A stretch of 13,082 nt of DNA from Balneolaceae bacterium (GTDB lineage Bacteria; Bacteroidota; Rhodothermia; Balneolales; Balneolaceae), in the NCBI GenBank assembly GCA_007127395.1, contig SKZL01000195.1, positions 1 through 13,082 on the forward strand, given 5' to 3'. The position numbers and the translations under genes were made by a program. The notes under the pieces are model-generated. The model saw nothing but the letters and a program-made list of their open reading frames with translations. It did not search any database and had not been told where the DNA came from. Positions within the stretch are counted from its first letter, which is position 1. Each line of letters begins with the position of its first letter. Positions 6,723 to 13,082 of the stretch are shown one piece after another.

Positions 6723-7817
6723 ATGCCCTTCGCTGAAAACCTGATCCAGTGGTATCAACTTCATAAACGGAACTTACCATGGAGAGATACAGATGATCCA
6801 TATAAAATCTGGATCTCGGAAGTGATGTCCCAACAAACTCGTGTCGATACAGTTATCCCCTACTACCATCGATTTATTAAAGCTTATCCGACTGTTGAAA
6901 CCCTTGCCGGAGCCGATCGACAAGAAGTACTCAAGCTTTGGGAAGGACTCGGTTACTACAGCCGTTGCAGAAATCTATATCATGCTGCCAATGAGATAGT
7001 GAATCACTTTAACGGCCGGATCCCATCTGAATATGATGAGATCATTCGCCTTAAAGGAGTGGGTCCATACACTGCTTCGGCAGTTTTGAGTATTGCTTTC
7101 AGGAAAAAGTTTGCGGTCGTTGATGGAAATGTTCTGCGAGTTCTGAGCCGCTATTTTGGTATATCTGATGATATCCGTAATCAAAGCACCAAAAACCGGA
7201 TTCAGCAACTTGCCGACGAGCTGATCCCTGCGGATAATCCCGGTGATTTTAACCAGGCTCTTATGGAACTTGGAGCTACGGTCTGTAAACCGACTCAACC
7301 TGAATGCAACAGTTGCCCCCTTTCTATCGAGTGTATGGCTTACAAAACGGCTCAAACAGACAGTATCCCTTATAAATCACCGGCCAAACAAGTACCTCAC
7401 TATGAAATAGCAGTCGGCCTGATTTTGAATTCAAAAGGTGAACTTTTGATCGCACTCAGGCCTGACAATGGAATGCTGGGAGGTCTTTGGGAGTTTCCGG
7501 GCGGGAAAAAAGAACCCCAAGAATCACTCAGGGATACGGTTGCGAGAGAGCTGAAAGAAGAACTTGGAATCGAAGTAGAAGTGTTCGGTAAGATGAAACA
7601 GCTTAAACATGCATATTCTCATTTTAAAATTACTATGCACGCATTTTGGTGTACGATTCGAAATGGAACTCCTAAGCCTATCAGCAGTGAATGCATTGAA
7701 TGGGTATCGCTTGAAGAGATTGATCGTTATCCATTTCCAAAAGCAAACAAATCGATTATAGATGAGCTTAAATCGATGAAAAATGTGGATTTTAGTCAAT
7801 ATCTGGAAAAATCATGA
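6723..7817 (+). CDS. mutY: A/G-specific adenine DNA glycosylase MutY with Nudix-type C-terminal domain
   Basis: This 364-residue base-excision repair enzyme removes adenine mispaired with 8-oxoguanine. The HhH-GPD core has LPWR (18-21), catalytic Glu33 in SEVMSQQT, the helix-hairpin-helix LKGVGPYTASAV (110-121) and catalytic Asp134 in VVDGNVLRV. The 4Fe-4S ligands are Cys188, Cys195, Cys198 and Cys204 with the standard C-x6-C-x2-C-x5-C spacing. The C-terminal MutT-like domain (about 225-350) has LWEFPGG and the AYSHFKITMHAF loop at the place of the 8-oxoG-recognising FSH loop. It also carries a complete Nudix box, Gly261 to Ile283 (G-x5-E-x7-REL-x-EE-x-G-I), which many MutY proteins have lost. 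ATG at 6723 lies 6 bases after the previous stop. The last four bases overlap the next gene (ATGA), so the two are probably co-translated. Confidence 0.95.
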   Translation: MPFAENLIQWYQLHKRNLPWRDTDDPYKIWISEVMSQQTRVDTVIPYYHRFIKAYPTVETLAGADRQEVLKLWEGLGYYSRCRNLYHAANEIVNHFNGRIPSEYDEIIRLKGVGPYTASAVLSIAFRKKFAVVDGNVLRVLSRYFGISDDIRNQSTKNRIQQLADELIPADNPGDFNQALMELGATVCKPTQPECNSCPLSIECMAYKTAQTDSIPYKSPAKQVPHYEIAVGLILNSKGELLIALRPDNGMLGGLWEFPGGKKEPQESLRDTVARELKEELGIEVEVFGKMKQLKHAYSHFKITMHAFWCTIRNGTPKPISSECIEWVSLEEIDRYPFPKANKSIIDELKSMKNVDFSQYLEKS

Positions 7818-8650
7818 GCGTTCGCCCACTTCGTAAAAGAACCTTGGAAGGCTTGCACGAACTGAAACCCTATCTTGATCACATCAATGACCAAGTCGAG
7901 GAACCGGGCTATATTGAATCCGATCCGGTTCAGTTTATGCACGCTTTTTCCGAAAAAAAAGATATTGAAATTGCAGGTTTTCTTGCGGCAATGATGGCAT
8001 GGGGACGCCGTGATATAGTGATTGCAAAAGTTGGCGATCTTTTAAATAGAATGGACTACTCCCCTTTTGAATTTGTTCAAAACTATGATCAGCGACAATA
8101 TTCCGTTTTGAATGGATTCAAGCATAGAACCTTTAAACCTTACGACATCCATGGAGTAATATCTGCTCTGAAAGAGATCTATTTAAAGTTTGAAGATCTG
8201 GAAGATTTTTGGGAAATGTGTTACCGTCAGGGGGGCGAATCCGGCCGGCCTTTTCTCTCTCATTTTCAGGAGGAATTTTTCACCCAAAGCAATGAGCTTG
8301 AAAGCCGGACATTAAAACATATCTCCAACCCTGAAAAAGGCAGTACATGTAAACGGCTCTATATGTTTTTGAGATGGGTCATTCGAAAAAAGAGCCCGGT
8401 TGATATCGGACTTTGGAATTTTATGAAACCCTCTGAACTTTTGATTCCATTTGATGTACATGTTGCTCGACAGGCACGGAAATATGGTTTGATCTCACGC
8501 AGAACAAACGATTGGAAAACAGTTAATGAGTTGACAGAAACCCTGAAAATCCTAAATCCGGAGGATCCGGCCAGGTATGATTACGCACTTTTTGGTATTG
8601 GAGCACTCGGGTTTGAACTGCCAAAAAAATTTCTGCTAAACAGAGTTTAA
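7814..8650 (+). CDS. TIGR02757/DUF2400 family protein
   Basis: A 278-residue protein of a conserved family of unknown function found in Bacteroidota, spirochaetes and Campylobacterota. Visible family blocks are FLAAMMAWGRRD (56-67), GSTCKRLYMFLRWVIRK (176-192), IPFDVHVARQARKYGLI (211-227), NDWKTVNELTETLKILNPEDP (232-252) and YDYALFGIGALG (255-266). The third to fifth blocks run parallel to the part of MutY that starts at its catalytic Asp (DGNVLRVLSRYFGI, then ADNPGDFNQALMELGA), so Asp214 may occupy the same place as the glycosylase Asp. This supports, but does not prove, an HhH-GPD-like fold and a DNA-repair role alongside mutY, which it overlaps by 4 bases. The stop codon overlaps the stop of the convergent membrane protein gene. 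Confidence 0.88.
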   Translation: MSVRPLRKRTLEGLHELKPYLDHINDQVEEPGYIESDPVQFMHAFSEKKDIEIAGFLAAMMAWGRRDIVIAKVGDLLNRMDYSPFEFVQNYDQRQYSVLNGFKHRTFKPYDIHGVISALKEIYLKFEDLEDFWEMCYRQGGESGRPFLSHFQEEFFTQSNELESRTLKHISNPEKGSTCKRLYMFLRWVIRKKSPVDIGLWNFMKPSELLIPFDVHVARQARKYGLISRRTNDWKTVNELTETLKILNPEDPARYDYALFGIGALGFELPKKFLLNRV

Positions 8651-9318
8651 GCCCCGGATAACTCACGAATTCTGTTGAGTGCAAACAGTGTGTATCCGGC
8701 GACCCCTCCAATAAATCCTTTCAAAAGCATAAAAAGCAGATAACCGGTGATAAGGGTTGATGCCTTCTTGATCAATCCTATAAAGCCCGGAACCTTAAAA
8801 TAGTTCTTATAGATCCACAAAATGATAACCGAAACAAGAATTGCAGGAAGGGTTGTGTTCATAAAGGGATCGCTCATCGGGATATCCAGAAAAATCCATG
8901 CGGGAATAGCTGCCAATAAAACCGGCATTGATGCACCGGCAGCGTAGCTGTTCAAGATGAGTTGAGAATAGAATCCCTCAGATTCATTCCGAAAGAAGAA
9001 CAACCCGGAGATCGATAATAGTGGGATCAACAGATAAAGCATCAAAGGGAAAAATTGAGTAGATAATCGAATGGTTACAACCTGAATCCACTCTGCAACT
9101 TGCTCGGCCTGAACGGGCTGATCGATGGGAACAGTAATCGGCGACACACCCGGATAAGAGACAAGAACCGTATTCAAAATAATCAGAATAACTACCCCGG
9201 CAATAGTAAACAGAAAGGGATGCAGATAACCCGTCTCCTTATTTTGGATAAAAGAATCTATGACGGATTCTGGCTGAACCATTAGAAGTTTCAGTGTTTT
9301 GAAATAATTCCCAATCAT
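8647..9318 (-). CDS. Multi-pass membrane protein, Yip1/DUF3667-like
   Basis: A 223-residue integral membrane protein with about five hydrophobic segments (near residues 33-54, 90-110, 125-150, 157-172 and 185-212). The N-terminal cytosolic stretch TLKLLMVQPESVIDSFIQNKETGYLHPFLF resembles the linker that precedes the membrane domain in DUF3667 and Yip1-type proteins: a Pro-rich start, a short helix, then HPF leading into the first membrane span. It lacks the zinc-ribbon N-terminus of full DUF3667 proteins. No catalytic motif is visible and no function can be given. ATG at 9318 is the first start of the frame, without a Shine-Dalgarno sequence. It is a single gene convergent with the mutY unit (stops overlapping by TTAA) and divergent from rpsU. 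Confidence 0.7.
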   Translation of the reverse strand: MIGNYFKTLKLLMVQPESVIDSFIQNKETGYLHPFLFTIAGVVILIILNTVLVSYPGVSPITVPIDQPVQAEQVAEWIQVVTIRLSTQFFPLMLYLLIPLLSISGLFFFRNESEGFYSQLILNSYAAGASMPVLLAAIPAWIFLDIPMSDPFMNTTLPAILVSVIILWIYKNYFKVPGFIGLIKKASTLITGYLLFMLLKGFIGGVAGYTLFALNRIRELSGA

Positions 9319-9530
9319 AAAAACCTGATGATCTAAATTTTAATTTCAAGGCCGGTTTCAATCGAATGTACCGGCATCTGACAGATAAACGAGTCATTAT
9401 TAGATATTGATTCCAAAAATAGCCATTTCATTCAGTCAATCCCCGATTTTTTTTACCCGGTTTGCTATTTTTTTCATAAAACTCTTTTTATATTACGAGT
9501 CTTCAAAAAAATCAAAATAAGATTCCAAAT
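9319..9530. other. Divergent intergenic region upstream of rpsU and the membrane protein gene
   Basis: These 212 bases hold the start signals of two divergent genes. An imperfect inverted repeat (GCCGGT 9351-9356 and ACCGGC 9370-9375, with inner TTC/GAA) lies in the leader of the minus-strand gene. The rpsU side is very AT-rich, with TTTG at 9461-9464 and TATATTAC at 9489-9496, but these are 24 bases apart rather than 19, so I do not call a promoter. No open frame of note is seen. Confidence 0.4.
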
Positions 9531-9725
9531 ATGATAGGAGTAAACGTAAAAGACAACGAAAGTATCGATCGCGCAATTAATCGCTTTAAGAAGATGATCA
9601 CACGTTCACGTGTACTGAATGAGTATAAAGAGCGTCAGCAGTATGTGAAGCCATCTGAAGAGAAAAGAGAAGCGATGAAGAAGAGTGTTCGCGAAGAGAG
9701 AAGGCGACAAAGAGATAATTACTAA
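9531..9725 (+). CDS. rpsU: 30S ribosomal protein bS21
   Basis: A 64-residue, highly basic protein matching bS21: an N-terminal VNVKDNESIDRAINRFKK, then the long helical stretch RSRVLNEYKERQQYVKPSEEKR and an Arg-rich C-terminus ending RRRQRDNY. It binds the small ribosomal subunit near the 3' end of 16S rRNA, where in Bacteroidota it takes part in occluding the anti-Shine-Dalgarno sequence. Its length is normal for the phylum. The ATG at 9531 follows an A-rich leader (ATAAGATTCCAAAT) without a Shine-Dalgarno sequence. It stands alone on the plus strand, converging on radA with 34 bases between the stop codons. Confidence 0.93.
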   Translation: MIGVNVKDNESIDRAINRFKKMITRSRVLNEYKERQQYVKPSEEKREAMKKSVREERRRQRDNY

Positions 9726-9744
9726 AATCAGTTCAATTTCAGTT

Positions 9745-9774
9745 GATCTGCTCAGTTTTTTATCTGAACAGATC
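9745..9774. terminator. Stem-loop between convergent rpsU and radA (possible terminator)
   Basis: Arms GATCTGCTCAG (9745-9755) and CTGAACAGATC (9764-9774) enclose the 8-base loop TTTTTTAT. In plus-strand RNA there is one C-A mismatch; in minus-strand RNA the same position is a G-U pair, so the stem is complete in the radA transcript. The radA stop codon lies within the loop. No U-tract follows on either side, so it is a hairpin for certain but a terminator only possibly. Confidence 0.4.
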
Positions 9775-11106
9775 CGAAATTCGGGCTGCATTTTTAAGTT
9801 TAATTCTCTTTATGGATGCCATTGGTTCAGTTTTAGGCATCACAACATTGTCAAGACCCATCTTTTCTGCTTCTCTGACTCGCTGCTCGGGGAAAGCTAC
9901 TTTTCTAATCTCGCCACCCAGTCCAACTTCACCTACGTAAAGTGTATCTGCAGGGGTCTCTCTATCCTGTAAACTGGATGCAAGTGCAGCTACAATAGCG
10001 AGGTCGGCTGCCGGATCTGATATTTTAAGGCCACCTGCAATATTCAGATAGACATCCTGGCCTGTAAACTGTAAACCTGCCCTTTTTTCAAGTACTGCAA
10101 TCAACAGGGATAACCTGCGCTGGTCAAATCCACTGGCAGTTCTTTGCGGAGTACCATAATTACTGGGTGATACAAGCGCCTGTACTTCAGCCAGGATAGG
10201 CCTGGATCCCTCCATCACACAAGTAATGGCGTTGCCACTGACCCTGTGACCTGAATCGGACAAAAAGAGTTGTGATGGGTTTAGCACCTCTTGTAATCCA
10301 TTTCCTTTCATTTCGAAAACTCCTACCTCCTGAGCGGGGCCAAAACGATTTTTCACGCAACGAAGTAACCGGTAAAAGTGATTTTTATCCCCTTCAAACT
10401 GAAGTACGGTATCTACCATATGTTCCAGGATTCGCGGACCTGCAATATCACCCTCTTTTGTGACATGCCCAATCATGATTGTGGTCAGATCCTCTTTCTT
10501 TGCGATCTGCTGAAGCATGGCAGAGCACTCACGAACCTGTTGAACACTACCCGGCAGGCTCGATAAATCGTCGCTGTACATTGTCTGTATCGAATCGATA
10601 ATTAAAAGATCGGGTTTAAGCCTTCTTGCACTCTCAATCACACTCCTCACTTCTGTGACAGATCCGATATGCAGATTATCACCTTTGAGGCCAATTCTTA
10701 AAGCTCTCTGCTTAATTTGAGAGGCCGATTCTTCTCCGGCCACATAGAATATTTTCATATTCGGACATCTCTCAGCTACCTGAATCATCAGGGTGCTTTT
10801 ACCGATACCCGGATCACCGCCAAGAAGCAGAAATGAGCCCTCTATAAAGCCACCTCCCAATACGCGATCAAACTCCTGCAGATTGGATGATTTTCGTTCC
10901 AATGCGGCCGTACGCACATCAGAAAGCCGAACGATATCTCTCTGTTCGGTTTTTGAGATATCAACTTTGTGCTTTTTGCTCTCCTTTTTCTTTTCAACAG
11001 TCTCTGCAAAAGTATTCCACTCACTACAGGATGGGCAGCTACCCATCCATTTTGGCGAGATATAACCACAATTCTCACATTCGAATAAAATTTTTTGTTT
11101 GGCCAA
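9760..11106 (-). CDS. radA: DNA repair protein RadA (Sms)
   Basis: A 448-residue RecA-like helicase/branch-migration protein acting in homologous recombination. In order: the N-terminal C4 zinc finger CENCG...CPSC (Cys10, 13, 24, 27), Walker A GGDPGIGKST (96-105, Lys103), VAGEES (122-127), Walker B LLIID (167-171), the RadA-specific KNRFG (252-256) and a C-terminal Lon-protease-like domain containing GGLKISDPAADLA. Length is normal. I chose the TTG at 11106: it gives the family N-terminus (AKQKILFECENCG), and AGGAG (11116-11112) lies five bases before it, one of the few clear Shine-Dalgarno sequences in the window. An ATG at 11163 in the same frame would overlap the upstream gene by 41 bases and add residues unlike the family. 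It follows the UPF0104 gene by 16 bases, so the two probably share a transcript. Confidence 0.95.
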   Translation of the reverse strand: MAKQKILFECENCGYISPKWMGSCPSCSEWNTFAETVEKKKESKKHKVDISKTEQRDIVRLSDVRTAALERKSSNLQEFDRVLGGGFIEGSFLLLGGDPGIGKSTLMIQVAERCPNMKIFYVAGEESASQIKQRALRIGLKGDNLHIGSVTEVRSVIESARRLKPDLLIIDSIQTMYSDDLSSLPGSVQQVRECSAMLQQIAKKEDLTTIMIGHVTKEGDIAGPRILEHMVDTVLQFEGDKNHFYRLLRCVKNRFGPAQEVGVFEMKGNGLQEVLNPSQLFLSDSGHRVSGNAITCVMEGSRPILAEVQALVSPSNYGTPQRTASGFDQRRLSLLIAVLEKRAGLQFTGQDVYLNIAGGLKISDPAADLAIVAALASSLQDRETPADTLYVGEVGLGGEIRKVAFPEQRVREAEKMGLDNVVMPKTEPMASIKRIKLKNAARISDLFR

Positions 11107-11110
11107 AAGC

Positions 11111-11116
11111 GCTCCT
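11111..11116 (-). promoter_or_regulatory. Shine-Dalgarno sequence deciding the radA TTG start
   Basis: AGGAGC on the minus strand, with AGGAG placed five bases before TTG 11106. It stands out because most genes in the window have no Shine-Dalgarno sequence, and it supports the shorter radA reading over the ATG at 11163. Confidence 0.7.
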
Positions 11117-11122
11117 GACAGT

Positions 11123-12172
11123 TTATTCGTTGATCTCTTCCAGCTTATCTGAAACTGTTTCATTCACGTACCAGAACATTGCAAAAATCCCCAGTCCAAT
11201 ACTGATATAATAGGTAATTATTCTCCATACAAAAACGGCCAAACCGATAAATGCTGTCCTTTCTATCAGAGGGCCAAGAAACACCGCAAACAGTCCCTCC
11301 ACACCACCTGAACCTCCCGGTGTCGGGATCACAAGAAATGCAAGGTTCATCGCAAGACTACGCAGTACCAGTAATATCTCATCACCCGGCAAAAGGCTCA
11401 GAATAACGATGACCGGAATAGCGATCCTGCATAACCAGCTAAGTGTTGACAATGCAAAGGCTTTAAAAACAAAACTGAAAGGTTTTTCCCGGAGTCGAAT
11501 TGAATACTCTTCCAGATGTTCGGCTTCTTTATTCACTTTGTCAGCATATTTTCTGAGAAATGGCCAGCTAAATACAATTTTCAGAATATGTTTAAGAGAC
11601 GCGGGGTTTATCAACAGGCCATAGGCTAAAAGCGCACCATAGGTTAATAAACCTGCATAAATGAACATCATCGTTACGTTTCCGACCAATCCAATCTCAG
11701 TTGGAATCACCTGAAACCAAATCCCGGTAATCAATAAAATGGGAACTGCAAGTGCATACCAAAACTGATCCAACATCACTCCATAGAGTACAATAGCCGA
11801 GGATTTTCCAAATTTGATCCCCTCTCGGGTCATGGCATACATTGCCACAGGAGCACCGCCAATTGTTGAAGGGGTAATAGCTGAAGCAAAATCCCAGGTT
11901 AAAGCTAAACGAATAGAAGCCATTTTACTGATCATTTTATCAGCCAAAAAACGGATTTTTGCGGCAGAAAAGTAGACTTTCAGCAGTGTTACAAAAATGG
12001 CCAGAACCAAACCGGGAAGCCTTTTCGGCTTCAGGTGTTCCAGTATACCGGGGGTATAGGTTAAATAGATTACAACACCCATACTAAGCAAACTCAGCAA
12101 TATTGAGATTGCCATGTATTTAAATGATATCAGCGGCCCTGATGAAGTGCTATTTTTTTCGTTTTTTTGCAA
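11123..12172 (-). CDS. Flippase-like UPF0104 / lysylphosphatidylglycerol synthase-type transmembrane protein
   Basis: A 349-residue multi-pass membrane protein of the PF03706 family (the transmembrane domain also found at the N-terminus of MprF). It has about eight hydrophobic segments. The family hallmarks SAITPSTIGGAPVA (97-110) and IPTPGGSGGVEG (282-293) are both present. There is no C-terminal aminoacyl-transfer domain, so it is a stand-alone flippase-like protein and not a lysyl-PG synthase. A lipid-linked substrate is likely from the family but is not identifiable here. The start is TTG at 12172, directly after an in-frame TAA; ATG at codon 20 (12115), just before the first membrane segment, is an alternative. 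It lies upstream of radA on the same strand. The glycolipid cluster is about 7 kb away, so a link to it is only speculation. Confidence 0.88.
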   Translation of the reverse strand: MQKNEKNSTSSGPLISFKYMAISILLSLLSMGVVIYLTYTPGILEHLKPKRLPGLVLAIFVTLLKVYFSAAKIRFLADKMISKMASIRLALTWDFASAITPSTIGGAPVAMYAMTREGIKFGKSSAIVLYGVMLDQFWYALAVPILLITGIWFQVIPTEIGLVGNVTMMFIYAGLLTYGALLAYGLLINPASLKHILKIVFSWPFLRKYADKVNKEAEHLEEYSIRLREKPFSFVFKAFALSTLSWLCRIAIPVIVILSLLPGDEILLVLRSLAMNLAFLVIPTPGGSGGVEGLFAVFLGPLIERTAFIGLAVFVWRIITYYISIGLGIFAMFWYVNETVSDKLEEINE

Positions 12173-12211
12173 TTACAGTGCAAATATTACAATAGTTATG
12201 GGTTCAGGACA

Positions 12212-12252
12212 ACAAAAAAAAAGCCATACCGGAACCATACCGGTATGGCTTT
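12212..12252 (-). terminator. Intrinsic terminator of the aldolase gene
   Basis: A perfect 13-base-pair stem (AAAGCCATACCGG at 12220-12232 paired with CCGGTATGGCTTT at 12240-12252) encloses a 7-base loop. On the minus strand it is followed by a run of T (complement of the A run at 12214-12222). It begins 15 bases after the aldolase stop codon, as expected for a strong Rho-independent terminator separating it from the UPF0104 gene. Confidence 0.92.
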
Positions 12253-12267
12253 ACCAAAGACAGGAGA

Positions 12268-13082
12268 TCAGGCAATGGTTATGTCTTCATTGAGATATAC
12301 GTCTTGAATGTAGTTAAGGAGTTTTACACCCTCTTCCATTGGTCGCTGGAATGCTTTACGCCCGCTGATAAGTCCCATACCGCCGGCTCTCTTGTTGATC
12401 ACGGCTGTTTTTACAGCATCGGCAAAGTCATCTGAACCGGATGCGCCACCTGAATTGATCAATCCTGCACGTCCCATGTAGCCATTGGCTACCTGATAGC
12501 GGGTCAGGTCAATCAGACTCTCAGATGTCAATTCATCATAAATACGCTGATCCAGTTTGCCATAACTTGAGCTGCCGGTATTGAGTGCCAGATAACCACC
12601 GTTATTTTCCGGTAATTTCTGCTTCACAATATCCGCACCTATGGTTACACCCAAGTGATTGGCCTGACCTGTCAGGTCAGCTGATGCATGATAATCCACA
12701 CCGTCAACTTTAAATGCATTATTTCTGGTGTAGCACCATAATACTGTGGCCATACCCAGTTCATGGGCGTAGTCAAAAGCTTCTGCTACTTCAACAATTT
12801 GTCTGGATGATTCGTCTGAACCGAAATAGATCGTTGCTCCTACTGCAGCAGCTCCCATATCATAAGCTTTTTGAATAGATCCGAACATGATTTGATCAAA
12901 TTTATTCGGATATGTCAGAAGCTCATTGTGATTAATTTTTACCAAAAATGGAATTTTGTGAGCATATTTTCTTGCTACAGAACCCAATACACCGAATGTG
13001 GATGCAACTGCATTACAACCTCCTTCGACGGCCAGTTCTACAATGTTTGCAGGATCGAAATAAGCCGGATTCTTGGCAAATG
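12268..13082 (-). CDS. fbaB: Class I fructose-bisphosphate aldolase (FbaB/DhnA type), 5' end outside the window
   Basis: The frame is open to the window end, giving about 270 residues of a protein usually near 350, so roughly 80 N-terminal residues are missing. The first visible residues, [20 protein letters not shown], then [52 protein letters not shown] and [15 protein letters not shown], are characteristic of the DhnA-type class I aldolase (Schiff-base mechanism; the active Lys is probably in the VKQK segment, by comparison with archaeal relatives). It cleaves or forms fructose-1,6-bisphosphate in glycolysis/gluconeogenesis in the cytosol. A TTG in the middle of the conserved block (12987) is not the start. 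The gene ends at TGA 12268 and is followed by a strong intrinsic terminator, in keeping with high expression. Confidence 0.92.
   Translation of the reverse strand, partial: FAKNPAYFDPANIVELAVEGGCNAVASTFGVLGSVARKYAHKIPFLVKINHNELLTYPNKFDQIMFGSIQKAYDMGAAAVGATIYFGSDESSRQIVEVAEAFDYAHELGMATVLWCYTRNNAFKVDGVDYHASADLTGQANHLGVTIGADIVKQKLPENNGGYLALNTGSSSYGKLDQRIYDELTSESLIDLTRYQVANGYMGRAGLINSGGASGSDDFADAVKTAVINKRAGGMGLISGRKAFQRPMEEGVKLLNYIQDVYLNEDITIA

Noticed and set aside
9461..9496. Promoter for rpsU from TTTG and TATATTAC
   Set aside because: The spacing is 24 bases instead of 19 and the second element fits poorly, in a region where AT-rich matches arise easily.
9685..9972. Open frame on the plus strand starting inside rpsU and running into the 3' end of radA
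   Set aside because: It overlaps two well-supported genes and is mostly antisense to radA, with Cys/Ser/Phe-rich sequence of no recognisable type.
11107..11163. Longer radA N-terminus from ATG 11163
   Set aside because: It overlaps the upstream gene by 41 bases, adds 19 residues unlike RadA, and ignores the AGGAG-spaced TTG at 11106.
1..13082. Mobile elements, CRISPR arrays, tRNA or rRNA genes, defence systems
   Set aside because: No transposase or integrase frame, no regular direct repeats, no cloverleaf candidates and no defence-type domains were seen; the genes are ordinary chromosomal ones apart from the two interrupted ones.

Overview
This window looks like chromosomal DNA from a member of the Bacteroidota/Balneolota/Rhodothermota group. 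The support is moderate GC, weak or absent Shine-Dalgarno sequences, promoter candidates of the Bacteroidota type (TTTG, 19-base spacer, TAnnTTTG), a serine-palmitoyltransferase-like gene, a TIGR02757/DUF2400 gene and putative-Ig repeat domains. The assignment to this group is inference; no rRNA gene is present. Nothing in the window looks like a phage, insertion sequence, tRNA gene or CRISPR array.

Region 1 (1-5172) is a probable sphingolipid (or sulfonolipid) locus. On the minus strand it reads two GT4 glycosyltransferases, then an alpha-oxoamine synthase of the serine palmitoyltransferase type (spt), then an overlapping GNAT-like acyltransferase resembling the bacterial ceramide synthase family. 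Divergent from these, on the plus strand, is an NAD(P)-dependent SDR of the kind used as ceramide reductase (CerR-like). Together they could condense an amino acid with an acyl thioester, N-acylate the product, reduce the ketone and glycosylate the head group. Both the acyltransferase and the reductase are interrupted by in-frame stop codons, while the reading frame and the family similarity carry on past each stop. In the reductase the TAG replaces exactly the catalytic Tyr of YxxxK. This is the most striking feature of the window.

Region 2 (5163-8650, plus strand) is a compact run of genes: an exported beta-propeller-like protein with two C-terminal Ig-like domains, MutY (with an intact Nudix box in its C-terminal domain), and a TIGR02757/DUF2400 protein that overlaps mutY by 4 bases. 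It converges on a minus-strand multi-pass membrane protein (8647-9318), and the two stop codons overlap.

Region 3 (9319-13082) holds rpsU (bS21, plus strand) converging on radA, which is preceded by a flippase-like UPF0104 membrane protein gene on the same strand. Last is a class I fructose-bisphosphate aldolase gene (fbaB type) running off the window end and followed by a strong intrinsic terminator. No gene-free stretch exceeds about 212 bases. Non-ATG starts are common (one GTG, and TTG best supported in four genes).
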